Origin: Purshia tridentata
Taxonomy: Eukaryota; Streptophyta; Magnoliopsida; Rosales; Rosaceae
Direction of reading: 5' to 3'
Length of the DNA: 64,000 bases
Assembly: GCA_003254885.1 (NCBI GenBank)
Contig: QANT01006504.1
Span: 30,275 to 94,274 of the forward strand
The position numbers and the translations under genes were made by a program. The notes beneath the pieces were generated by a model. It saw nothing but the letters and a program-made list of their open reading frames with translations. It was not told the DNA's origin and made no database searches. Shown here one piece after another: positions 1 to 10,700 of the stretch. Every line of letters begins with the position of its first letter. The stretch's first letter is position 1.

Positions 1-519
1 TGGTTGTGATAATAGTATTCATAAGATAACATCGTGTACATTTGGTTGGAAAGGTGGTCTATGTGTTTGACATCTTCATGGAACTTAATGACTCTTGCAT
101 GGATGATTGCCCTAGTTTATCTAGGAACATGCACGTTAACTTGCTTGGGTAGGCCCGATAAGGTCTTAGTATATGCATAAGGAAGGTATACCGCCAAAAG
201 GAAATAGCCAAAGCTTTTGGTAGTCAAACTTTATTTTTGTAGTCTTTTTAAATTGCATGTTATCATATTAGTTGCTCATTGATATTTTGGTGGATTTTGA
301 TGCTTAACAATGCTATGAAAGTGTGTGTGTGTGTGTTTTGACCTAAATCTAAACACCCATGCCGTGTGTGTGAGTTGCGAATAAGCTAAATTGGTTTAAT
401 GTATGTTTACCTATTCCCTGTGGGATCGACCTCGTTAGTTGCATGCTTTGCTACGCCGTGATTCTTGCACTTGCGAATAAACTTTGAATTAAGTAATTTA
501 TTTTGTTCTAAGAAAACAA
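1..519 (+). repeat. Athila-like LTR/leader sequence, non-coding
   Basis: No coding sequence is visible. The stretch has a short GT microsatellite (about 321-334) and, at 416-434, CCCTGTGGGATCGACCTCG. I know that motif from near the 3' end of LTRs or leaders of plant Athila/Tat-type Ty3/gypsy elements. It runs directly into reverse transcriptase sequence at about 520 with no gag or protease between, so either the element is internally deleted or two pieces have been joined. The assignment is inference from one motif and context. Confidence 0.4.
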
Positions 520-2036
520 TCAACAACGGGGTGGCATGTATGCATTGATTATAGGAAATTGAACATGTTAACAAGGAAAGATCACTTTCCCTTGCCATTC
601 ATTGACCAAATGCTTGAGAGACTAGTGGGACACATCCACTATTGTTTCTTGCATGGTTATATTGGGTACAATCAAATCTCAATTGCACCTGAGGACCAAG
701 AGAAAACAACTTTCACGTGCCCCTTTGGTACGTTTGCTTATTGGAGAATGCCATTCAAAGTGTGCAATGCTCCAGCTACGTTTCAAAGGTGCATGATGTC
801 TATTTTATCTGACATGGTGGAGCGAATCATTAAGGTATTTATGGATGATTTTTCTGTTTTTGGTTCGTCATTTGATTCATGTCTTGAGAATTTGGAAAAA
901 GTGCTACAAAGATGTCAAGAAGCCAATTTGGTACTGAATTGGGAAAAGTGTCATTTTATGGTTCAACAAGGAATTTTTCATGGACATATCATTTCGAAGG
1001 ATGGCATACAGGTAGACAAGGCAAAGATTAACGTGACTACGAAATTACCACCACCCTCAAGTGTGAAGGAGGTGAGGAGTTTTTAGGGACATGCAGGATT
1101 CTATAGAATGTTTATAAATGATTTTTCACAGATTTCGAGACCTCTGTGCAAGTAGTTGCAAAAGGAAGTCAGTTTTGAAATTGATAAGGATTGTCTAGAT
1201 GCATTCAACAAGCTGAAAAAGTTACTCACCACTACTCCAATCATTAAACCACTAGATTGGGATTTATCGTTTGAACTCATTTGCGATGCAAGTGACTATG
1301 CTATTTGAGCTGTGTTAGGGCAGAGAGACAACAAATTGCCATATGTGATATATTACACAAGCAGAACTCTCAATGATGCACAGCTGAACTATTCCACAAC
1401 TAAGAAGGAGATGTTGGCAATGATCTTTGCCTTGGAAAAGTTTCGAAGTTACTTGATAGGCTCCAAAATCACCATTTACACTGATCATGCAGCTTTCAAG
1501 TATCTGTTGCACAAGAAAGATGCTAAGCCGTAGCTGATAAGATGGATCCTACTCCTTCAAGAGTTTGACATCAAGATCAAGGAAAAAAAAGGATGTGAGA
1601 ATGTGGTTGTTGACCACTTGAGCAGGTTAGTCAACGTTGAGTAAGCTGAAGTGGATACACTGCCCCTGAGAGAGTCATTCCTTGACGAGCAGTTGTTTGC
1701 TATTGACGAAGAATTCCCATGGTATGCTAACATAGCAAACTATTTAGCAAGTGGAGTAATTTTAGATGAGCTAACAATAGGGCAAAGAAAGAAGTTTCTG
1801 CATGATGCTAGGCAATACGTGTGGGATGACCCTTATTTGTTCAAATTTGGGACTAATCAACTCATTCGTCAATGTGTACCCGAAAGTGAGCAGCGACATG
1901 TGATTGAAATGTGTCATGGAACGGAGTGCAGAGGACATGGCGAAGCGACCAAAACAGCATACAAGATTCTTCAATCAGGTTTTTTTTGGCCCTCTATTTT
2001 CCTAGATTGTCAAAGATTTTACAAAACTTGCGACAT
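520..2036 (+). pseudogene. Athila-like Ty3/gypsy RT-RNase H-integrase zinc finger, broken
   Basis: Translation in the frame of base 526 begins with the RT block GWHVCIDYRKLN and continues through the FMDDF catalytic motif near 840-855. It then runs through the RNase H region ([10 protein letters not shown] near 1480-1505) into an integrase HHCC-type zinc finger near 1909-2036, which includes GFFWP. Domain order and spacing match Ty3/gypsy pol of the Athila type. The reading frame is interrupted by stops at 1084-1086, about 1153, about 1306, 1531-1533 and about 1641. The first catalytic RT aspartate (usual context FLDGY) is His here (LHGY near 655). The integrase core is missing, because sequence of a different transposon starts right after the zinc finger. 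It cannot encode an active pol. Confidence 0.9.
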
Positions 2037-2850
2037 GATTTTCCTAGAAGTCATGTTTGCAATTGTTGTGCAAAATGAGTGATCCTGTTTGGCAATGGAT
2101 AACTGGTGAGGAAGTTGGTTATGCACTTTGGCCTCGGTCATACTGTAAGTACTCCAGGTTCAACAGCATGTCAACGAATATTGCGGAGTCCCTTAATGCT
2201 TGGCTAAAAGAGGCCCGAGAGCTTCCAGTGACATCTTTGGTTGAGTACATTAGGCATGTGCTATAGCTCTGGTTCTTCACGTGTCAGTCTAATGCTGCTT
2301 CATGTACTACCTTCTTGACACCAGATAGAGGGGAACATATACTGCATGTTTGGATGCAAGAATGCCTACGACTGACTGTCCATCCCATTAACAGGACAGA
2401 GTTTAATGTTGTGGATCCCTGTAAGTCATCTGCGTGTGTAAACCTTGAGAGCCGAGGTTGCTCTTGCAGGACGTTTGATTTGGAGGGACTCTAGTGCAAG
2501 CATGCCTTGGCAGCAGCAAGGTACCATTAGTGGAACCCCTATGAACTGTGTGCTCGATATTACACCAAGGAAACTTGGCAAGCTGCTTATGCAATGTCCA
2601 TTTATCCAGTTAGCCCCTAAGACAGTTGGAATGTTCCGGAAAAAGTAAAGAATCGGGTAGTCTTACCCTCGATTATGAGACATGAGAGTGGTCAGCCACG
2701 CAAGCAACGAACCCTCTCTGCAGGCGAAACAAAAAGATGAAATAAATGCTCAAGGTGTGGAGAGGAAGGTCACAACCGGGCAACTTGCAAGAAGCCTATC
2801 CTTCTTTCTCACCGGCCCAATGCGACTACGCTGCCTTGATCCAAGTTGTT
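2037..2850 (+). pseudogene. MULE (Mutator-like) transposase C-terminal fragment
   Basis: The translation from about 2057 has the C-terminal half of plant MuDR-type transposases. It contains an ESLNAWLKEARELP segment (about 2185-2230), then a SWIM-type zinc finger with C-S-C near 2459-2470 and C-K-H near 2494-2502. A CCHC zinc knuckle C-x2-C-x4-H-x4-C follows near 2746-2787. In-frame stops occur at about 2264, inside the SWIM finger and at about 2520, with frameshifts further on. The catalytic DDE half is absent and no terminal inverted repeats were found, so this is a fragment embedded between gypsy pieces. How it arrived (transposition or rearrangement) is not visible. Confidence 0.8.
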
Positions 2851-3018
2851 ACAATGCCATGTGGCACGGCCAGAAATATATTTCTGCCATTTTTCCCACA
2901 CTAACCGGCGGTCTTACTCCTACAATTTCAGTCTTACCCAACAATAGTGATGACCATGACCAATAACACTCACCCATTGAGTCATTTTTCATCACCATCG
3001 CTGCCTGCACAGCCATCA
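2851..3018. other. Unassigned junction sequence
   Basis: This short stretch lies between the end of the MULE zinc knuckle and the start of recognisable gag. It keeps an open frame on the plus strand up to about 2966 but shows no motif I recognise. It may be MULE C-terminus or gag leader. Confidence 0.3.
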
Positions 3019-4042
3019 TGCGTTACGCTACCATGAACCACAACTTTGAGATCAAGAGTGGAACTATCCACCTCTTGCCAAATTTTCATGGATTAAGTGG
3101 GGAGGACCCTATTCAGCATTTGAAAGAGTTTGTTAGAGTGTACGAGATCACGCGGCAAGTGGAGGTTGATGAGAGCCAATACTGACTTCGTTTGTTCCCG
3201 TTTTCACTAAAGGACAAGGCAAAGAAGTGGCTTTACTCACTACTAGTTCGTCAATCACTACTTGGGAGGAGCTATCCAAGCAATTTCTAAAGAAATTCTT
3301 TCCCACTACCAAGACTAATGAAATTAGTAGAGAAATTCTTAGGTTCGTGCAAAAGGCAGATGAACCATTTCACGAGACATGGGAAAGGTTCAATGAGCTG
3401 GAATGGATGTCCCCATCACAACTTGGAGCCGTGGTACCTTATGAGTTGTTTTTATCAAGGATTGCTGGAGAGAGACCAATCTATGGTGGATGCCGCATGT
3501 GGAGGTTCGTTTATGACTAAGACAAATGTGGAGGCCAATGCACTTTTTGAGACACTTGCGCACAATTTTCAGCAATGGAACTTCACACGCACTAGAGGAA
3601 CAACCAAAAAAGGAATTTATGAAGTTTCAACCATGCCGAGTGCCATTGAGAAGGAGATTGCCGAAATCAAGACTATGGTGAAGAATTTAGCTATGGTGCA
3701 AGAGAGTGCAGGTTCACAAGATTAAGATGAGGGCATGGAGCAAGTGAATCAAGTGGGAAACTTCCAAAGAAGCCAAGGAGAGCCATTTCCAAACACTTAC
3801 TATCTTGAGTGGAGCAATCATCCTAACATGAGGTGTGAGGTGGAGTAGCAACAATGGGAAACAAGCTAGTGGAAAGACTCGTGCAACCATATGTTCATCT
3901 TAATGCTGAAAAGACTAGCTTAGAGAGCAAGATTGTGTAAATTGCTCAAAACACCACCTCACTTGCTCAAAGCACCAATACTTTTATGCAAAGAACTGAG
4001 TAGCAAATTCAAGCTAATTCTAAAGCCATTGCGAGTCTAGAG
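3019..4042 (+). pseudogene. Athila-like gag, frameshifted
   Basis: The start region (about 3030-3110) reads as an Athila-type gag N-terminus, NHNFEIKSGTIHLLPNFHG. The retrotransposon gag core follows: a W-x-x-L segment and a KKFFP stretch near 3255-3305, then WERF near 3380, then FYQGL and DAACGGSF near 3445-3515. The core is split over two frames, with a shift between about 3330 and 3420, and a stop follows the ESQY segment near 3183. A later stretch (3735-3830) has the NTY..W.NHPN signature of gag C-termini, followed by several stops. The structural protein would bind and package element RNA, but this copy cannot make an intact one. Confidence 0.8.
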
Positions 4043-4864
4043 GTGCAAATGGGGCAGATGGCAAACATTGTAGGACAAAGAGAGCATGAGAAGTTACCTA
4101 GGCAAGTCGTTGTCAAACCAAAGACTGAAAATGTAAATGTGGTTTGGATGCAAACCAAGAGGGTGCTCCGTGGAAGAAAAATAGGAAGGAAGAAGGTTCG
4201 TGAGGTGATCATTATTTCTGATGATAAGGAAGAAGAAGACCCTTCCATGGACAAAGAAGAACCACGTGAAGAATCTCAGCATGCACCAAAGGATTTCATC
4301 AAGCATTTCCCACTCACACTAGGGGAGCTAAGAGAAATTGAAGACAAGGTGAAGAAAGGAGAGGCCGAAGTCACAGATCGAATTGAGAGGTACTTATTTG
4401 AGCAATTTCCGAAGAAGAAGAAGGATCCTGGGCCGCTGGTCATCTCATGCATTGTGGGTGATTGTGTGTTCGAGAGAGTACTACTTGATGATGGGTCCGC
4501 AATCAACATTATGCCTGTACGTCTTTTCATTGGCTTTGGATTCGAAGAAACTGATTTGCAAGAATATGACCACCATGTTGGGTTTGGGAATTCAACCACT
4601 TCAAAGCCCTGGGGAAAGCTTGTCAATGTGCTTGTAAATTGTAAAGGACTTCTCGTGCCCACTGATTTTATTGTTCTTGATGTGCCAAGGTTAGCCAATA
4701 ATGCATCTCTTATTCTTGAGAGGCCATTCTTATGCATTGTTGGGATGGAGTTTAGGACAAGGACCATGATGATGAGCTTCACACATATGGGAATAAGTGA
4801 GTCATTCCAAGTCACTGAGGACATCCCACAAGGACTTGAGAGAGTCTTCGAGGTGCCGAGCTAG
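4043..4864 (+). CDS. gag tail plus retroviral-type aspartic protease, Athila-like
   Basis: An open frame of 273 codons. Residues 1-35 continue the gag C-terminal pattern (repeated QMGQMAN-like segment), 50-90 are acidic and lysine-rich, and about 140-260 form a pepsin-like retroviral protease. The active-site segment is LLDDGSAINIMP (about residues 150-161), the mid-domain segment is TDFIVLD, and the C-terminal LILERPFL replaces the usual LILGRPFL. Family members process the gag-pol polyprotein. No RT follows; the frame stops at 4862-4864 and the element's 3' spacer begins. The frame is open, but the protein is probably not made in useful form because the upstream gag is broken. Confidence 0.75.
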   Translation: MQMGQMANIVGQREHEKLPRQVVVKPKTENVNVVWMQTKRVLRGRKIGRKKVREVIIISDDKEEEDPSMDKEEPREESQHAPKDFIKHFPLTLGELREIEDKVKKGEAEVTDRIERYLFEQFPKKKKDPGPLVISCIVGDCVFERVLLDDGSAINIMPVRLFIGFGFEETDLQEYDHHVGFGNSTTSKPWGKLVNVLVNCKGLLVPTDFIVLDVPRLANNASLILERPFLCIVGMEFRTRTMMMSFTHMGISESFQVTEDIPQGLERVFEVPS

Positions 4865-6343
4865 AGATGATGCCAAGAGCAACACCATGGGATCTAGAAG
4901 GAGCAAGAGAAGCCGCAAGTGAGGAGACATAGCAACGTCTGGTTGAAGACGGAAAAGCAAGCTCTTTTGGGAGGCAACCCACGTTTTAGGAAGATGGGAG
5001 CACAAGGAAGGACCAGCCGCGCGCAACACTTCCATTTGAGCTCATAAACACTTTTTATTTCATTCTTGCTTCATTTGAGACAATTTTAGCACTTTCCGTT
5101 TTTGTTTGTTTGGTTGTGTGTTAGACTTCCTTTTGGGGGGGTTTTTGCTTACTTTCCTTACTTTAATGAGCATGCATGTAGTTTATTTCTTATACGTTGA
5201 GGGCAATGTATCATATAAGTTTGGGGGGAATAGGCAAGCTGTTTTAGAAGGGAATTTTAGAAAAACATTATCGTTTTGTGTTTAGTCTTTGGATGACCGA
5301 TCCTCCCTAGTGTGGCATCGATCCTCTAGGTGGTCATTTTTGTGTTGATCTTTGGAGGACCGATCCACCCTTGTGTAGGATCGATCCTCTGGGTGATCCA
5401 AGTAAAAAAAATAAAAATAAAAAAAAAAGGTTTTGTTTTAGAGTTCAAAAACCCTAAGAATCGATCCTAATTGCATTAGGGTTGCTATTTTGGGTACTAA
5501 ATTAAAATGCAACTCCTTGGGTGTTGATTTGCTTTCAATATGGATTTAACTCTCTAGGGCTCTTGAAACATGTGTTTTTAAAGTTTCCCAACACTTGACA
5601 TGATTGTATGGCTTATAGAATTGCATCGTTAGCCTTGTACATGTTATCATTATTCACCTTGTTCATCTGATGCTACATGTTTATTTTACAACTCCATGTG
5701 ATCTATATTTCCTTTCTATGAACTTGAGTAGTGATATGCATGTTAAGTGTGTTTTATACTTGTTAGAGTCGACTTATATGACCTATGTGAGCTATTGAGC
5801 CTGTTCTTTAATTCTTGAGTGTGCGCGCCACTCTAATCTTATTCATATCATTTAAGTCGTTGTTTTGATCTCATTATTCATTCATTTGGTCATACACTTG
5901 AAATGCACATAATTTGAATCATTTTTGTTAGAACTTCTCTTTTATTCTATTTGAAGCATTTAGAGATTACATTGTGCCAAGGAGATGATCTTAGGCCATA
6001 TTTCTTTACCCTTTTTAGCCGAAAGGCCAACCACATTGTGTTTACCGCTAGCTAGCCACTTCGAGCCTTAAATTAGCCTTTTCTTTGTCACTAAACACCC
6101 TTACTTAACCCTAAGTTTGGGGAAGTTACCCTCCCTATCCCCCCTTATACTATGGTTTTGGTTACATAATAATTAAAGGGTGCAAAATAAAGGTTATGCA
6201 TGACTTGAAGTAAAAGAAAATGTGAAATGCTCAAAAGACTATGCCAATGCCAAGAAAGAAGAAAAAGAAACAAGCTAACAAAAGAAGAAGCTTTTGGCCG
6301 GTGCAAAAGAGAGTGAAAAGTTCAAAATTCAAGTTATGAAGTG
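4865..6343 (+). repeat. Athila-like 3' spacer / LTR, non-coding
   Basis: Begins with a post-pol spacer. GGGAGGCAACCCAC near 4970-4983 and GTTGAGGGCAATGTATC followed by AAGTTTGGGGGG near 5197-5230 are, from my knowledge, hallmark strings downstream of Athila pol and near the polypurine tract. A second CTAAGTTTGGGG occurs near 6112-6123. The rest is T-rich and non-coding. The LTR limits were not resolved. The sequence is interrupted at 6352 by a hAT-like element and apparently resumes for about 70 bp after 7724. Confidence 0.5.
5288..5398 (+). repeat. Tandem duplication, about 62-bp period
   Basis: Two copies (about 5288-5336 and 5350-5398) share the pattern GGA-GACCGATCC ... GATCGATCCTCT-GGTG separated by a short linker. 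Each copy also contains GATCGATCC/GGATCGATC-like inverted words. The repeat lies inside the Athila-like 3' non-coding region. Confidence 0.7.
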
Positions 6344-6351
6344 CAATTAGG

Positions 6352-7724
6352 TAGGGCTGGGAGACCGGATCGGGCCGGACCGAAATGGGCTGACCGGGAG
6401 ACTGAACCGGATGCCTTCGGTGGGCCTAATGGGAGACCAGTACCAGGACAGGCATTCCGATAGACTAGCATTTCGGTAGACCGAACCCTCATTCGGATCT
6501 TGTTAGATTTGGCCTGTACCGAGCAGCAAGCAAGCTTCACAAATTTCTCTTCTCAGCAATAAGCAACCAAGCTTCTGGAGAGACTAAGAGTGCAACAGAG
6601 AGAGAATGAGAAAGGGAGAGAGAAAGGGTGAGAAAAAGAGAGAGAAAGTGAGAGATAGAGAATAGCAAGTGACGTACCGACGTGCCGAGCAGTGGTGGCT
6701 TGCGCTGGAGTGATGGCGTGCTGTGGTGATTGGTGACTGAGACTGAGGGACTCAGAGTCTCATATCAGATCGAGAGAGAACAAATCTCATATCAGACTCA
6801 GATCAGAGGGGCACCGCTCACGGTGCAGACATAGATCGCAAATCGAGTGCTAGAGAGAAAGGGTGAGGTGAGACTGAGAGTATCTGCCATCTGGTACCGT
6901 GGTGACCCTGGTCTGGGCTGGGAGGCGAGAGAGAAAGGGTGAGGTAGAGGTGTGTGAGAGATAGAAAGGGTCGGGTGCGTGAGTGGGTACTTTTAATTTT
7001 TTAGTTTTTTAAGTTACTAGTTTTTTAGAATGGGGTTTCATTTAGGGTTTGGCTTGTTTGGGGTTTCAAATTTAAAATTTTCAATTGGGGTTTCGTTAGC
7101 TTTTAATTTTTATAACATATATATGTTTATAGTTTTATTACATGATAAGAGGTTTGGGGTTTGGTTTAAACCTTTTTACTGTATAGTTTATAACTGTATA
7201 TTTTATAGAAATGTTTGGGGTTTGGGGTTTAATATGGAAAATAGAAATGTATGTTTATACCTTTATATTTATAGTTTATTTAATTATACATAAGTTATTA
7301 CTAATACAGTAATACTAGTAGCTATTACCATTAGATATAAGTTAACATAATTTATCAGTTAATAACTTAATACTTAAAAAGTTAATAGTTATAGGATTTA
7401 CTTTAGACCCTTAGGAAGAATACAAATAAATAATATAAAGGTTAAAAAAACAAAAAAAAAAAACTTAAAAAGTTATTATAAATCTAAATTATAGGGTATA
7501 TAAATATTAAAAATATATAATTTTTTTTTATTCTGCATAGATCCGGTCCGGTCCGGTCTATCAGATGTCATGATTTTAGAGACCGATTTTGGATTGAAAT
7601 TGTCCAGTTCGGTCTGCAGACTAGTAGGTCGGTCTCAGTTGATGTTCGGTCCCCTTTTTTTTGGTTTCGGTCTTGTCGGTTTTGGTTCGGTTTCTGGTTT
7701 TCTGATCAAACCGGCCCACCCCTA
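6352..7724 (-). mobile_element. Non-autonomous hAT-like element, copy 1
   Basis: The left end reads TAGGGCTGGGAGACCGG, and the reverse complement of the right end reads TAGGGGTGGGCCGGTTTGA. This is the GGGxTGG-type terminal inverted repeat of plant hAT elements. Flanking 8-mers CAATTAGG (6344-6351) and CAAATAAG (7725-7732) match at six of eight positions, consistent with a decayed 8-bp target duplication. The interior has subterminal CCGG/GGTCCGG-rich motifs, a GA-rich tract (about 6590-6660) and an AT-rich block (about 7000-7530), but no transposase. The same layout in mirror order occurs in the element at 33764. Strand is assigned relative to that copy and is nominal. Confidence 0.7.
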
Positions 7725-7794
7725 CAAATAAGCAAGGTATGCCCTAACAGTATTGCAAATTCCATAGTATTAGTCATTGTGTTTTCTTTTCATT
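7725..7794. other. Short junction between hAT element and satellite
   Basis: About 70 bp of unique-looking sequence, probably continuing the Athila-like 3' region, ends where the first recognisable satellite monomer begins (CATTTCATGTCTC near 7788-7800). Confidence 0.4.
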
Positions 7795-10700
7795 TCATGT
7801 CTCAATATTAGCGTGCTAACCCTAAACGTCATTTCGGTGCACACTAAGTCCAATTTGATTAAAGTTACACCAAAACGTTCCGCCAAAACATGCCCAGCTA
7901 ACAAGAAACATGTGGGGAACCACTTTCTTAGGTCTGGATTAGCGTTCTAGTACAAATGAACTACTTTAGGTGTTAAGAATGCACAAATATGTCATTTCAG
8001 TGCACTTTGAGCCAAATTTGGCTAACATTGCAATAAAACGTGCCAGGTTGGTAAGAAAGATATGTGGAAGCACTCTCTAATGCCTCGATTAGCGTGCTCA
8101 CGCTAAGGAACCGCTTTAGGTTTCAAGAATGAACGAAAACGTCATTTCAAAGTTGCACCAAAACGTTATCGGTTGGCAAGAAAGAAATGGAGAAGCAGTT
8201 TCTCATGCTTGGATTAGCATTCTAGCCCTAAATAAGCACATGTTGTGTCTATAAGTAACGAAAACATCATTTCGCTGCATACTCAGTCCAATTTCGTGCG
8301 ATTTGCACTAAAACGTGCCCATTTGGCAAGAAAGATATGGGGAAGCACTTTCTAATGCTTGGATTAGTGTTCTACCCCTCAAGAAGCACATTTTTCTGTT
8401 AAGAATGCACAAAAATATCATTTCGGTGCATACTCAATCTAATTTCGTTTCAATTGCAAAAAAAGCGCCCGGTTGGCAATAAAGACAAGAGGAAGCACTT
8501 TATCTTGTTTGGATTAGCGTTCTAGCCCAAATGAATCACTTTAGGTGTTGAGAATGCATGGAACGTCATTTTCATGCACACTGTGTACAATTCTGTTAAA
8601 GTTGCACCAAAACATGCCCGGTTGGCGAGAAGCACGTTCTCATGCTAAGATTAACGTTCTAGCCCTAAAGAAGCACATTCTATGTTAAGAAAGAACTAAA
8701 ATGTCATTTCGATGCATACTCAGTCTACTTTAGTCAGAATTGTATCAAAACGTGCCCGGTTGGCAAGAAAGGCATGAGGAGGCACTTTCTCATGTCTCAA
8801 TTAGTGTGCTAGCCCTAAAGAACCACTTTAGGTGTTAAAAATGCACAAAAACATCATTTCGGTGCATACTCAATCCAAATTCATCCAAATTGCAGAAAAA
8901 CCTTATTGGTTCGAAACAAAAGACATGGGGAAGCACTTTCTCATGTCCTGATACTAGCGTGCTAACCCTAAAGAACCGCTTTGGATCTTAAGTATGCACG
9001 AAAACGTCATTTTGGTGCACACTGAGTCAAATTTGATTAAAGTTACACACAAACGTTCCCGGTTGGCAAGAAAGACATGGGATGCACTTTCTCATGTTTT
9101 GATTAGCGTTCAAGCCCTAAAGATCCACTTTAGGTGCTAAGAATCCACGAATACGTCATTGGAGTGCACATTGAGTCAAATTCGGCTAACGTTTCAACAA
9201 AACGTGCTCAGTTGGCAAAAAAGACATAGCGATGCACTTTCTTATGCTTGGATGAGCGTTCCAGCCTTAAAGAAGCACATTTTGTGTTAGGAAAGAACAA
9301 AAATGTCTTTTCGGTGCATACTCAACCTAACTTTGTCCAAATTGCACCAAAATGAGCCCGGTTGGCAAGAAAGAGACGAGGAAGCACTCTCTAATGTCTC
9401 GATTAGCATGCTCGCCCTAAGGAACCGTTTTAGGTTTCAAGAATGAATGAAAATGTCATTTCAGTGCACACTCGGAACAATTTAGTTAAAGTTGCACAAA
9501 AACGTTATCGGTTGGCGAGAATGATATGGGGAAGCAGTTTCGCATGCTTGGATTAGCATTCTAGCCCTAAAGAAGCACATTTCGAGTTAAGAAGTAACGA
9601 AAACATCATTCCGGTGCATACTCAGTCCAATTTCGTGCAATTTCCACCAAAACGTGCCCAGTTGGCAAGAAAGATATGGGGAAGCACTTTCTAATGCTTG
9701 GATTAGCGTTTTACCCGACAAGAAGCACATTTTTCTGTTAAGAACGCACAAAAACATCATTTCGATGCATACTCAATCTAATTTCTTTTCAATTGCAAAA
9801 AAAAAGTGCCCGGCTGGCAATAAAGACATGAGGAAGCACTTTCTCTCGTTTCGATTGGGGTTCTACCCTAAATGAACCAGTTTAGGTGTTAAGAATGCAT
9901 AGAACATCATTTCGATGCACACTGTGTACAATTTGGTTAAAGCTGCACCAAAACATGCTCGATTGGCAAGAAGCACGTTCTTTTGCTTGGATTATCGTTC
10001 TAGCCCTTAAGAAGGACATTCTATGTTAAGAAAGAACTAAAACGTCATTTCGGCGCATACTCAGTCTACTTTCGTTAGAATTACATCAGAACGTGCCCGG
10101 TTGGCAAGAAAGGCACGAGGAAGTACTTTTCCATGTCTCGATTAGCATGCTAGCCCTAAAGAACCACTTTAGGTGTTAAAAATGCACGAAAACATCATTT
10201 CGGTGCATACTCAGTCCAAATTCGTCCAAATTGTACAAAAACTTTCTTGATTGGCAAGAAAGACAAGAGGAAACACTTTCTCATGTCTCGATATTAGCGT
10301 GCTAACCCTAAAGAACCGCTTTGGGTCATAAGATTGCACGAAAACGTCATTTCGGTGCATACGGAGTCCAATTTCATTAAAGTTACACCAGAAAGTTGCC
10401 GATTGGCAAGAAAGACGAGGGGATGCCCTTTCTCTTGTCTCGATTAGCTTTCAAGCCCTAAAGATCCACTTTAGGTGCTAAGAATGCACAAATACGTCAT
10501 TTCGGTGCACACTCGGTTCAATTTGGTTAAAGTTGCACCAAAACGTGCTCGGTTGACAAGAACCACATGGGGAACCACTTTATCAGGTCGGGATTAGCGT
10601 TCTAGCGCAAATGAACTACTTTAGGTGTTAAGAACGCACGAATACATCATTTCAATGCACATTGAGTTAAATTCGGCTAACATTGCAACAAAACTTGCTT

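Noticed and set aside
7030-7293. 87-codon open frame rich in Phe, Tyr and Asn
   Set aside because: AT-rich core of the hAT-like element. The composition explains it.
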